This document shows, piece by piece, positions 8,356-15,484 of a stretch of DNA of 64,000 nt (the first letter of the stretch is position 1; the number at the start of each line of letters is the position of its first letter). The position numbers and the translations under genes are program-made. The stretch spans positions 1,016,001 to 1,080,000 of the forward strand of contig NZ_CP126539.1 of assembly GCF_030177755.1 (NCBI RefSeq). The letters are read 5' to 3'. The notes under the pieces were generated by a model that saw only the letters and a list, made by a program, of their open reading frames with translations, had not been told where the DNA came from and did no database searches. The stretch comes from Devosia sp. RR2S18 (lineage in GTDB: Bacteria; Pseudomonadota; Alphaproteobacteria; Rhizobiales; Devosiaceae).

Positions 8356-9779
8356 GGTCGTGTCCCGGGACGTGGTGTAACTGAGCTGGTCAAGCCGCTC
8401 GCGAGCGCGCCATTACGAGCGCCGTAGCGAGCGAGCGGCTGGGTGGTCATCGACGGATTTCCGGTAAGGTCTGGTTGCTTACCCCAACCCTGCACCTGAA
8501 GGACCACCGATGACCGACTCGATGATGAACCTGCGCACGCTGGTAGAGAAGACCCCCGACGCCGATATTCTGCGCGAGATGATTGGCTTTGCTGCTGAAC
8601 GGTTGATGGAGCTGGAGGTTAGCGCTGCCACCGGCGCCGCTTATGGCGAGAAGAGCACTGAGCGGCGGGTCCAGCGCAATGGCTACCGCGAACGGGACTG
8701 GGAGACACGAGCCGGCACAGTCGAGCTGCGCATCCCCAAGCTGCGCAAGGGCAGCTACTTCCCTGGCTTTCTTGAGCCGCGCCGGATGGCGGAGAAGGCG
8801 CTGACGGCAGTGATCCAAGAAGCCTACATCCAAGGCATTTCCACCCGCTCGGTAGATGACCTGGTCAAGGCCATGGGCATGAGCGGCATCTCCAAAAGCC
8901 AGGTGAGCCGGCTATGCGAGGAGATCGACGGTAAGGTTAAAGCGTTCCTGGACCGACCGATCGAGGGCGATTGGCCCTATCTGTGGATCGACGCCACCTA
9001 CCTCAAGGTGCGCCGGGGTGGCCGCATTGTCTCGGTGGCTGCCATCATGGCTATCGGCGTCAACGCCGATGGTAGACGCGAGGTGCTGGGCATGGAGATC
9101 GGCACCTCGGAAGCCGAGGCGATCTGGACCGAGTTCCTGCGCAAGCTGACCCGCCGCGGCCTACGAGGCGTGAAGCTGGTCATCTCCGATGCTCATGAAG
9201 GCATCAAGGCGGCTGTCACCAAGGTCCTTTGTGCAACCTGGCAACGCTGCCGGGTTCACTTCATGCGCAACGTCCTTGCTCATGCTGGCAAGAGCGGTCG
9301 CCGGGTGGCCAGCGCCTTTATCGCTACAGCCTTCGCCCAGGAGACCCCTGAGGCCGCAAGTATCCAATGGCGCGCCGTTGCCGACCAGATCCGCACTCGC
9401 GTGCCCAAGCTCGCCACCATCATGGATGAGGCCGAGCACGACGTCCTCGCCTATATGAGCTTCCCCAAGGAGCATCGGGCCAAGCTTCACTCGAACAACC
9501 CGATAGAACGGGTCAATGGCGAGGTGAAGCGCCGGACCGAGGTGGTGGGCATCTTCCCCAACGAGGATGCCATCGTCCGGCTCGTGGGCGCCATCCTGCT
9601 CGAGCAAAACGATGAGTGGGCTGTGCAGCGCGCCAGATACATGTCGCTGGAATCCGTTGCCCATTTGAGCGATGATCCCCTCGTCAGCCTGCCGGCAGTC
9701 CCCGCACGCTGACCAACCCGGCCAAGCCGGATATGCGTGGAGGCCCTGCCTCAGTTACACCACGCCGAAGGACACGATC
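8356..9779 (+). mobile_element. IS256-family insertion sequence, copy 2 (1424 bp)
   Basis: Same ends and length as copy 1 but inverted relative to it. It has its own perfect 8-bp direct repeat, CCAGCGGC, at 8348-8355 and 9780-9787. The two copies enclose IS3 orfB and the broken gene between 7069 and 8355. Because each copy has its own matched duplication, the segment between them has not been inverted since insertion (an inversion would have mixed the duplications). Confidence 0.93.
8510..9712 (+). CDS. IS256-family transposase (copy 2)
   Basis: Residue-for-residue identical to the 400-residue transposase of copy 1, with the same D, D, E catalytic positions ([24 protein letters not shown]). 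It is intact and on the opposite strand to copy 1. Two complete identical copies within 3 kb indicate recent local transposition. Confidence 0.93.
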   Translation: MTDSMMNLRTLVEKTPDADILREMIGFAAERLMELEVSAATGAAYGEKSTERRVQRNGYRERDWETRAGTVELRIPKLRKGSYFPGFLEPRRMAEKALTAVIQEAYIQGISTRSVDDLVKAMGMSGISKSQVSRLCEEIDGKVKAFLDRPIEGDWPYLWIDATYLKVRRGGRIVSVAAIMAIGVNADGRREVLGMEIGTSEAEAIWTEFLRKLTRRGLRGVKLVISDAHEGIKAAVTKVLCATWQRCRVHFMRNVLAHAGKSGRRVASAFIATAFAQETPEAASIQWRAVADQIRTRVPKLATIMDEAEHDVLAYMSFPKEHRAKLHSNNPIERVNGEVKRRTEVVGIFPNEDAIVRLVGAILLEQNDEWAVQRARYMSLESVAHLSDDPLVSLPAVPAR

Positions 9780-9981
9780 CCAGCGGCCAGACCTTCTTTG
9801 GCCTGCGCTACGCGGGCAAGCCAATAGAATTCGCTAAAGACAAGAACGCAATCGCTGTCGGGGAGCTTGCCGCATTGCCGCAAATTCTCGACACCCTGAC
9901 CGAAGCTGTACGTGCCGGCGAACTCGACACCCAGCTTCCGGCTGCTGCCGCAGAACGCGGCCACATGCTGCGCAAGACCGG

Positions 9982-10392
9982 TTGATCCCGGTACTCACCA
10001 GATACCTCCGGGTGCCGGGGACGGCCATTGTGCTGTTCCTGGCATTTCTGTCTTTGATCGGTCCTGCCCATGCCAATGAACAACAAGGGCAACGCGATTG
10101 TGCCAATCTTCGGCTGGCAGTCATGCAGTTCGTGGGTGAGTGGTCCAAGGCCATGCTGTTCGCTAGCCGCGACATGGATCGCAACGGCTGGCTTGATGCA
10201 AATGTGGCGAACTCCGCCTTCAAGGATATGCAGATCGCGGTTATGCAGTTCGACTACGCCTATGAGGATGTGCCGAAGGCCCGCCTAGCTTGCCGTGATC
10301 TGGCTTTACGGTCCGGCATGGATGTCGCCATCTACATCGACGATGTGACGGCCACCGGTAAGCGCCCAGCGAGGGGCATAACGGGCTGGTAG
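9982..10392 (+). CDS. Hypothetical secreted or periplasmic protein
   Basis: A 136-residue product. Residues 1-31 form a plausible Sec signal peptide: basic TRYLR, a hydrophobic VLFLAFLSLIG core and a PAHA cleavage site. The mature part contains NLRLAVMQFVGEW and MQIAVMQFDYAY, two related helices, plus several Cys residues (RDCANL, RLACRDL). No family is recognised. The TTG at 9982 overlaps the stop of the broken gene upstream; a GTG at 10012 is an alternative start but would spoil the signal peptide. Confidence 0.5.
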   Translation: MIPVLTRYLRVPGTAIVLFLAFLSLIGPAHANEQQGQRDCANLRLAVMQFVGEWSKAMLFASRDMDRNGWLDANVANSAFKDMQIAVMQFDYAYEDVPKARLACRDLALRSGMDVAIYIDDVTATGKRPARGITGW

Positions 10393-10444
10393 CCAGCCCC
10401 GCCAGTGAGGGCCGTAGGAGCAGCGCGGGTGCAGGCAGAGTGGA

Positions 10445-10627
10445 TCAGCGGGCGCGAATGCGCACCGGTCCACCAGCAGCTTGCTCGACATCGAACTTGT
10501 TGGTGCCGCGCACCAAATCGCTGAGCTTTCGAAACCCGAACGTTCGTGGATCAAAGTCCGGTGCCATGATCGCAAGCCGACTGCCGCGAGCGAGGTGAAC
10601 TGTACCTCGGCGGCACTTAATCGGCGC
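10445..10627 (-). pseudogene. Remnant of an OST-HTH/LOTUS domain (C-terminal end of a NYN-type protein)
   Basis: On the minus strand a 60-codon open stretch ends at 10445 and reads ...GSRLAIMAPDFDPRTFGF then RKLSDLVRGTNKFDVEQ and GGPVRIRAR. The pattern DFDPRTxGFxKLSDLV...F is typical of the C-terminal OST-HTH domain that follows a NYN/LabA-like RNase domain. A stop codon in frame lies just upstream and no NYN domain is found, so only the tail of the gene survives. Confidence 0.5.
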
Positions 10628-10850
10628 TTAAGCATGCTTTCGCCTTGCTGCACCCATCAACCGTGGCTATTGAGCACCTAAGCAAGAGGACAAGCCTAAG
10701 CGCTGCCGCGCACTTGAACTCTCGAGCGCGGCAATGCCCGCAAGCCACAAAGTACAACGTCTGCTATCCCGAACGGTGATCCGTAAGCTGCCGGTCGGCG
10801 GCGCAGCAGTATTCCAACAGCACTCAGCTTGTCGCGCGGGCACGGCTGCA
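10628..10850. other. Intergenic, nothing recognised
   Basis: No convincing gene, RNA or terminator is seen. The short open frames here lack start signals and family features. The stretch lies among remnants of mobile DNA. Confidence 0.4.
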
Positions 10851-11255
10851 TCAGGAGTTCAGCGTTAGCGGGGTGCCCTGGTTACCTGTGTCATGTCCAG
10901 CTGCCGCTAAGCTCGGACGGCCGGGTTCTAGATTTCGGCTGCGGACCAGGCTGGTCCGGGCGCACGATCCATTCTGCTCTGCGAATTGCGTGAAGGAGCT
11001 GCTCGCGAGAGCACGCCGGCGGTTTTCGGTTCTGTCCTGCACCTGGGTGGCGAGCTGTTTGTAGTCGTCCATCACTTCCAGCAATTCGGCGGCGTGGTCA
11101 GCGTATTCGTATGCGAGTTCGCCGATTTTGCGGACGTCGATGTTGAGAAGCCGCACGACTTCGTCGGGATCTTCCGAAAGCTCCGACATCCATTGCCATG
11201 CCGATAGGACGCGTCTGAAGCGCTCTATTTCTGCGTCGATTCTAGACCGGGCCAT
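10851..11255 (-). CDS. Hypothetical protein, helical
   Basis: A 134-residue product starting MARSRIDAEIERFRRVL, with a good Shine-Dalgarno (GGGAGAC) 5 nt before the ATG at 11255. The first 75 residues look like a real charged helical protein (coiled-coil tendency in ELAYEYADHAAELLEVMDD). The last 55 are low in structure and may be read-through past a frameshift. No family is recognised. Confidence 0.5.
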   Translation of the reverse strand: MARSRIDAEIERFRRVLSAWQWMSELSEDPDEVVRLLNIDVRKIGELAYEYADHAAELLEVMDDYKQLATQVQDRTENRRRALASSSFTQFAEQNGSCARTSLVRSRNLEPGRPSLAAAGHDTGNQGTPLTLNS

Positions 11256-11615
11256 GGCTGTCTCCCTTGGGCGGCTTGACGGCGACCAACGGTGCTGGCG
11301 TTCGGCGGTTTCTTTGCAGCTGGAGGTTAGGTGAACGGTGGATTAACGCTCGAAACTGGGGCCCTCAGGCGACACGGGGCACATCCTCCGGGGAAGGCAT
11401 CACACTTCTCCCATGAGGTGCAACAGGTGCTCTAGGGACGGAAAACGCTCCGCTCCTGAAGGCAACATCTGGCGCCCAACCGAGCGGGAACAAACCCTGT
11501 GGGAACCCCTGGTCCACTGCAACATTGGCGAACAGAGCCGCGCATATTGCGGCGGGCAGGGCAGTGAGTGACCACGTCACCATTCTTCTGCAGAACTAGG
11601 ACTGGACAAAGCTCA
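11256..11615. other. Intergenic region upstream of the P450 gene
   Basis: About 360 nt without a supported gene. It must hold the promoters of the divergent hypothetical gene and the P450 gene, but no clear -35/-10 pair or operator is visible. The P450 frame is open from a GTG at 11568, so part of it may be coding. Confidence 0.4.
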
Positions 11616-12983
11616 ATGGAATCGGGACCCGCCGCTAGCTTCTCTTCTGTGCACGCTGTCTCTCGGGCAAGCCTCGCCGACACTATTGCATTCCTCAAGG
11701 ATGTGTTGGTTCCGACCCTGGCAAAAGGTCCGTTGATCCGACGCAGGAAGGTAGTGGGTTTCGCGGAACGGGAAAACATCGACGATAAGGCGGTCCTGCG
11801 GATGCAAGAGCTACGGCGCAAATATGGGCCGGGTCCATTGCTGCTCAAGATCCCGTTTCGCGCGCAGGCGGTGCTGCTGTCGCGCGAGGACGTAACGGCA
11901 GTGCTCGAGAGGTCACCGGAGCCCTTCAAAGCCGCGAGCATGGAGAAAGTCGCAGCATTGGGGCACTTCGAGCCTTTCGTGGTGCTGGCCTCGCACGGTC
12001 CGGCACGGAGCATCAGGCGTCAGCTCAACGAGCAGACGCTTGAAACCGGATGCCAAATGCACTCGTTGGCCGCGCATTTGTCAGTCGTCATCACCGAGGA
12101 GATGGATGCGGTAGCTAACGAGGCCACCAGCAAAGGGACGTTGGACTGGGACACTTTCTTTATCGGCTGGTTCCGCATGGTCCGGCGGATAGTGCTTGGC
12201 GACGCGGCGCGGGAGGATGCCGAGCTCACCGACATGCTCCAGGATTTGCGCTATAGAGGGAACTACGCTTTTCTCCGTCCCAAGGATCGCGCCAAGCGGA
12301 AAACGGTGCTGAAGCGGCTCCACGGCTATGTCGAACGCGCCCAGCCTGGCAGCCTCGCTGCGCGAATGGCTGCAGCCTGTGCGAACCCCGAGCAGAAGCC
12401 GCACCATCAACTCCCGCAGTATCTCTTTGCCTTCGATCCAGGCGCCATGGCCAGCTTCAGGACCTTGGCGTTGCTTTCGGCCCACCCTGACGCTGAAGCC
12501 CAGGTGCGCCAGGAGCTGGTAGCGACGAAGGACGAGAGCGCCCCTCGGCTCCCCCTCCTCAAAGCCTGCTACTTTGAAGCACTGCGGCTGTGGCCGACAA
12601 CGCCCGCCATATTGCGGGAAACAACACAGCGGGTTGACTGGGCCGAGGGCCATCTCGACCCTGCCACCCACGTCATCATCTTCGCGCCATTCTTTCATCG
12701 AGATGACGAAATGCTGACCGATGCCCATACCTTCAATCCCAGCCTGTGGGCCGACGGCATCTCTCGTCCGGACCTCGCCTTTTTCCCGTTCAGCCATGGA
12801 ACGGTCGTTTGCCCCGCTGCGGACTTCGTTCCCATGGTGGCGACTTTGGCCTTGCGCCGGCTCGTCACCCAAATGAGCCTGCGCTTCGAGCAGATCGACC
12901 GGTTGAGGCCGGAACGGCTGCCGGGCACACTCGACAATTACACGCTTAGCTTTTCGGCGGCCAAGGGCCAATCAGCACCATGA
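11616..12983 (+). CDS. Atypical cytochrome P450-like protein
   Basis: A 455-residue protein with P450 layout. The helix-K motif ExxR is in EALRLWPTTPAILRETTQ (near residue 321). The PERF-like region is HTFNPSLWADG. The haem loop is FPFSHGTVVCPAADF, with the proximal Cys near residue 399. The loop departs from the standard FxxGxRxCxG: there is no Arg/His before Cys and Ala replaces the last Gly. The helix-I oxygen-activation motif AGxDT is not recognisable (FAFDPGAMASF). It could be a P450 with peroxygenase or isomerase chemistry, or a degenerate one. A GTG at 11568 is an alternative start. No ferredoxin or reductase gene is adjacent. Confidence 0.7.
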   Translation: MESGPAASFSSVHAVSRASLADTIAFLKDVLVPTLAKGPLIRRRKVVGFAERENIDDKAVLRMQELRRKYGPGPLLLKIPFRAQAVLLSREDVTAVLERSPEPFKAASMEKVAALGHFEPFVVLASHGPARSIRRQLNEQTLETGCQMHSLAAHLSVVITEEMDAVANEATSKGTLDWDTFFIGWFRMVRRIVLGDAAREDAELTDMLQDLRYRGNYAFLRPKDRAKRKTVLKRLHGYVERAQPGSLAARMAAACANPEQKPHHQLPQYLFAFDPGAMASFRTLALLSAHPDAEAQVRQELVATKDESAPRLPLLKACYFEALRLWPTTPAILRETTQRVDWAEGHLDPATHVIIFAPFFHRDDEMLTDAHTFNPSLWADGISRPDLAFFPFSHGTVVCPAADFVPMVATLALRRLVTQMSLRFEQIDRLRPERLPGTLDNYTLSFSAAKGQSAP

Positions 12984-13040
12984 GCACCGGAAAGCGCTAT
13001 CCCGCCTTGTACGCCTCACCTTCCCCGTAACACGGCCCTG

Positions 13041-14246
13041 CTAGATATCGCGTGCCAACTGGTCGGCGGAGCCCAAAGCCAAGGTGAAGCCTAGGGCGCC
13101 ATGCCCCACATTGAGGCGGAGATTATCGATACCGCATTCGCCAATGATCGGCTGCCCCGTTGGCGTGGCGGGGCGAAGGCCAGCCCAGAGCACAGCATCA
13201 TCCCAGTTTGCCGCAGCAGGGAAATCGGCTTTGGCGTCCGCTATTAGCTGCCCGGTGCGCCTTGTGTCGATCTTGAGGTCGGTGCCGACTAGGTCAGCGG
13301 CGCCTGCCAACCTGAGAGTGGACCCGAGCCGAGCCAGCACGACCTTGCGGGCAATGTCGGTTACGCTCACACTCGGCGCGGCGGCGCTCGACGCGATCGG
13401 AACCGAAAGGCTATAGCCCTTTATCGGGTAGATCGGCAGGTTGATCCCGGCGGTTCGGCCCAAGGCGCGGGATTGAACTCCGGCTGCCAGCACATAAAGG
13501 TCCGCCTCCATCTTGCCGCGGCTGGTTTCGAGGCCTGCGATCTTGCGCCCTTCGCGGCGGATCCGCTCGACGCGGGTATCGTAGAGCATCGTTGCGGGTT
13601 TGTCGGGGCTGGTGATCAGGCGCTCCAGCTCGCGGCAGAGCAGTAGTGCGTCGGCCGTCTCGTCACCGGGCGAGAAGAGGCCGCCCACTAGGCGGTGCGC
13701 AATGGATGCGAGTGCCGGCTCTAGGGTGAGGCACTCGTCGGTGGTCAGGGCGCGCTTGTCGGTTCCACTGGCGATCTGGTGGTCGGCCTGTCGGCGGGCA
13801 GCGGCCAAACCTGGCTCGGCGCTATAGACGACGAGCTTGCCCGTTTGCGACCAGTTGAACTCTGCCGTTCGCAGGTCCTCGCTCTCATGCAGCAGTTGCC
13901 GGCTTCGGCTAGCGAGGTCACCAAGGCGTTCAATCGTCTCGTAGGCCTGGCGCTGGTTGCAAGCGGCAAGAAAGCTGAGGAGCCAACGATACTGAAAGTA
14001 GTCGGCGCCCGGCCGAAACTGGACCGGGGACGCAGGATCGGTGAGAAGCTTGGGCAGTTGGCGCCACACCGACGGATCTGCAAGCGGCGCAACATAGGAG
14101 TAGCTGAGTTGCGCCCCATTGGCGAAACTCGAGCCTTGCCCGGTCGAGGAGGCGCTATCAAGAACGGTGACCTCGTGACCGTCCTGCAGCAGCCGCCAGG
14201 CGGTGCTCATGCCGATGATCCCAGCACCAATGACGATGATCTTCAC
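13041..14246 (-). CDS. D-amino-acid dehydrogenase-like FAD oxidoreductase (DadA/DAO family)
   Basis: A 401-residue DAO-family flavoprotein. The N-terminal dinucleotide-binding motif is [15 protein letters not shown] (residues 5-19), followed by [21 protein letters not shown], a segment typical of DadA. The C-terminal FAD-binding part is [20 protein letters not shown] and [18 protein letters not shown]. DadA oxidises D-amino acids to 2-oxo acids with electrons going to the quinone pool. The gene is transcribed divergently from a TAXI-type TRAP transporter, so the transporter may bring in its substrate (inference). Exact substrate is not determinable. Confidence 0.85.
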   Translation of the reverse strand: MKIIVIGAGIIGMSTAWRLLQDGHEVTVLDSASSTGQGSSFANGAQLSYSYVAPLADPSVWRQLPKLLTDPASPVQFRPGADYFQYRWLLSFLAACNQRQAYETIERLGDLASRSRQLLHESEDLRTAEFNWSQTGKLVVYSAEPGLAAARRQADHQIASGTDKRALTTDECLTLEPALASIAHRLVGGLFSPGDETADALLLCRELERLITSPDKPATMLYDTRVERIRREGRKIAGLETSRGKMEADLYVLAAGVQSRALGRTAGINLPIYPIKGYSLSVPIASSAAAPSVSVTDIARKVVLARLGSTLRLAGAADLVGTDLKIDTRRTGQLIADAKADFPAAANWDDAVLWAGLRPATPTGQPIIGECGIDNLRLNVGHGALGFTLALGSADQLARDI

Positions 14247-14316
14247 GATTCACATAGCCTTATCGATTGTGCGTCTCAGAGAAGATCCTACTCTGTTGCA
14301 GCGCCAAAAACATCTC

Positions 14317-14344
14317 CTCCTAATCCAAAAGGGTTGCTTAGGAG
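14317..14344. promoter_or_regulatory. Possible operator: inverted repeat in the dadA-like/TRAP divergent region
   Basis: CTCCTAA at 14317-14323 and TTAGGAG at 14338-14344 form a 7-bp inverted repeat with a 14-nt gap, between two divergent genes. It could bind a dimeric regulator; no regulator gene is adjacent. Confidence 0.25.
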
Positions 14345-14447
14345 ATTGATTTTCCTCTTAATGCACTCCGGCTACGGCGTTTGCCGTTACCAAGAACAAG
14401 GTCGGCCACTTCCGGGCGACTGCGATGTAAGACGGAAGGAAGACGAA

Positions 14448-15416
14448 ATGAAGTACAAGCTCCTGGGGCTGCTCACCGCTTCGCTGCTCGCCGGTACCGG
14501 CGCTGCGCAGGCACAGCAACAGTTTATCACCATTGGTACGGGCGGCGTCACGGGTGTCTACTATGCTGCCGGTGGTGCCATCTGCCGCCTGATGAACCAG
14601 ACACGTGACGAGCACGGCTTCCGGTGCTCGGTGGAATCAACTGCGGCCTCGGTCTACAACCTCAATGCAATTCGGCAGGGCGAACTTGATTTCGGCGTCA
14701 CGCAGTCGGACGTGATGTACTACGCGGTTGAGGGTGAGGAAGATTTCGCCGACGCCGGCGCGTGGGGCGACCTGCGCGCTGTGTTCTCGCTTCATCCAGA
14801 GCCCTTTACGCTGGTCGCTCGTGCTGACGCTGAGATCGAGGAGTTCGCAGATCTCGCGGGCAAGCGCGTCAATGTCGGTGCACCTGGTTCGGGCACGCAG
14901 ACTTCCATGGACATCATCCTCGACGCCATGGAAATGTCGCGCGATGATTTCAGCCTGGCTTCGGAACTGCGCCCCGACGAGCATGGTCCCGCACTCTGCG
15001 ACAACCAGATCGACGCGTTCTTCTATGGCGTTGGTCATCCTTCCGCCAACATCGCCGACCCGACCACGACCTGCGAAGCGCAACTGGTGCCGATCACGGG
15101 TGATGCAATCGATCAGCTGATCGAAGACAACCCTTACTACGCCTCGGCGACCATTCCGGGCGGCACCTATGCTAACAACGAAGACGACGTGGAGACCTTC
15201 GGTGTGCTGGCCACTCTTGCCGCATCCACCGAAACACCTGAAGACGCCGTTTATGCGCTGGTCAGCGCGGTGTTCGAGAACTTCGACACCTTCAAGAGCT
15301 TGCATCCCGCGCTAGCGAATCTCAGTGAAGAAGACATGGTTGTTGACGGGCTATCGGCTCCGTTGCATGCGGGCGCCGAGCGGTATTACCGCGAGCGTGG
15401 CTGGCTGTCCGAATAA
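14448..15416 (+). CDS. TAXI family TRAP transporter solute-binding protein
   Basis: A 322-residue periplasmic binding protein. Residues 1-22 are a signal peptide ending AAQA. The mature start [28 protein letters not shown] is the hallmark of TAXI binding proteins, and [19 protein letters not shown] is the second conserved block. It delivers ligand to the fused TRAP permease encoded 68 nt downstream. Shine-Dalgarno GGAAGGA precedes the ATG. TAXI proteins of this type often bind dicarboxylates or glutamate-like acids; the ligand here is unknown, though the divergent D-amino-acid dehydrogenase hints at an amino acid. Confidence 0.92.
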   Translation: MKYKLLGLLTASLLAGTGAAQAQQQFITIGTGGVTGVYYAAGGAICRLMNQTRDEHGFRCSVESTAASVYNLNAIRQGELDFGVTQSDVMYYAVEGEEDFADAGAWGDLRAVFSLHPEPFTLVARADAEIEEFADLAGKRVNVGAPGSGTQTSMDIILDAMEMSRDDFSLASELRPDEHGPALCDNQIDAFFYGVGHPSANIADPTTTCEAQLVPITGDAIDQLIEDNPYYASATIPGGTYANNEDDVETFGVLATLAASTETPEDAVYALVSAVFENFDTFKSLHPALANLSEEDMVVDGLSAPLHAGAERYYRERGWLSE

Positions 15417-15439
15417 TCGGATAGCATTACCCTGAACTT

Positions 15440-15470
15440 GATGGCGGCTCCTGAGCCGCCATCGTCTTTT
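15440..15470 (+). terminator. Intra-operon hairpin (partial terminator/attenuator)
   Basis: A perfect 10-bp stem GATGGCGGCT/AGCCGCCATC with a 4-nt loop is followed by GTCTTTT. It lies between the binding-protein and permease genes. It likely ends most transcripts after the binding protein or protects its 3' end, giving more binding protein than permease. Confidence 0.65.
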
Positions 15471-15484
15471 GCGATAGGATTGCC

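Larger units (their letters stand above)
8249..9985 (+). pseudogene. Uncharacterised protein gene, split by IS256 copy 2 and truncated at 5' end by IS3
   Basis: An open frame follows the IS3 end directly (YAPTHMVWRKTDEG...AGWFIDASG). It continues without frame change after the IS256 element (QTFFGLRYAGKPIEF...GHMLRKTG, stop at 9985). Joining 8249-8355 to 9788-9985 gives about 100 residues of one protein. The 5' end is cut by the IS3 element. I do not recognise the family; it looks soluble and helical at the end. It was probably an ordinary gene of the island or host before the two insertions. Confidence 0.7.

Noticed and set aside
10306..10653. A 115-codon minus-strand open frame near the island end
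   Set aside because: A different frame of the same strand carries the recognisable OST-HTH pattern, so this one is a shadow.
4010..13000. Second attachment site (partial repeat of the tRNA-Met 3' end)
   Set aside because: No copy of the tRNA tail could be found by eye in this stretch; the island boundary remains undefined.
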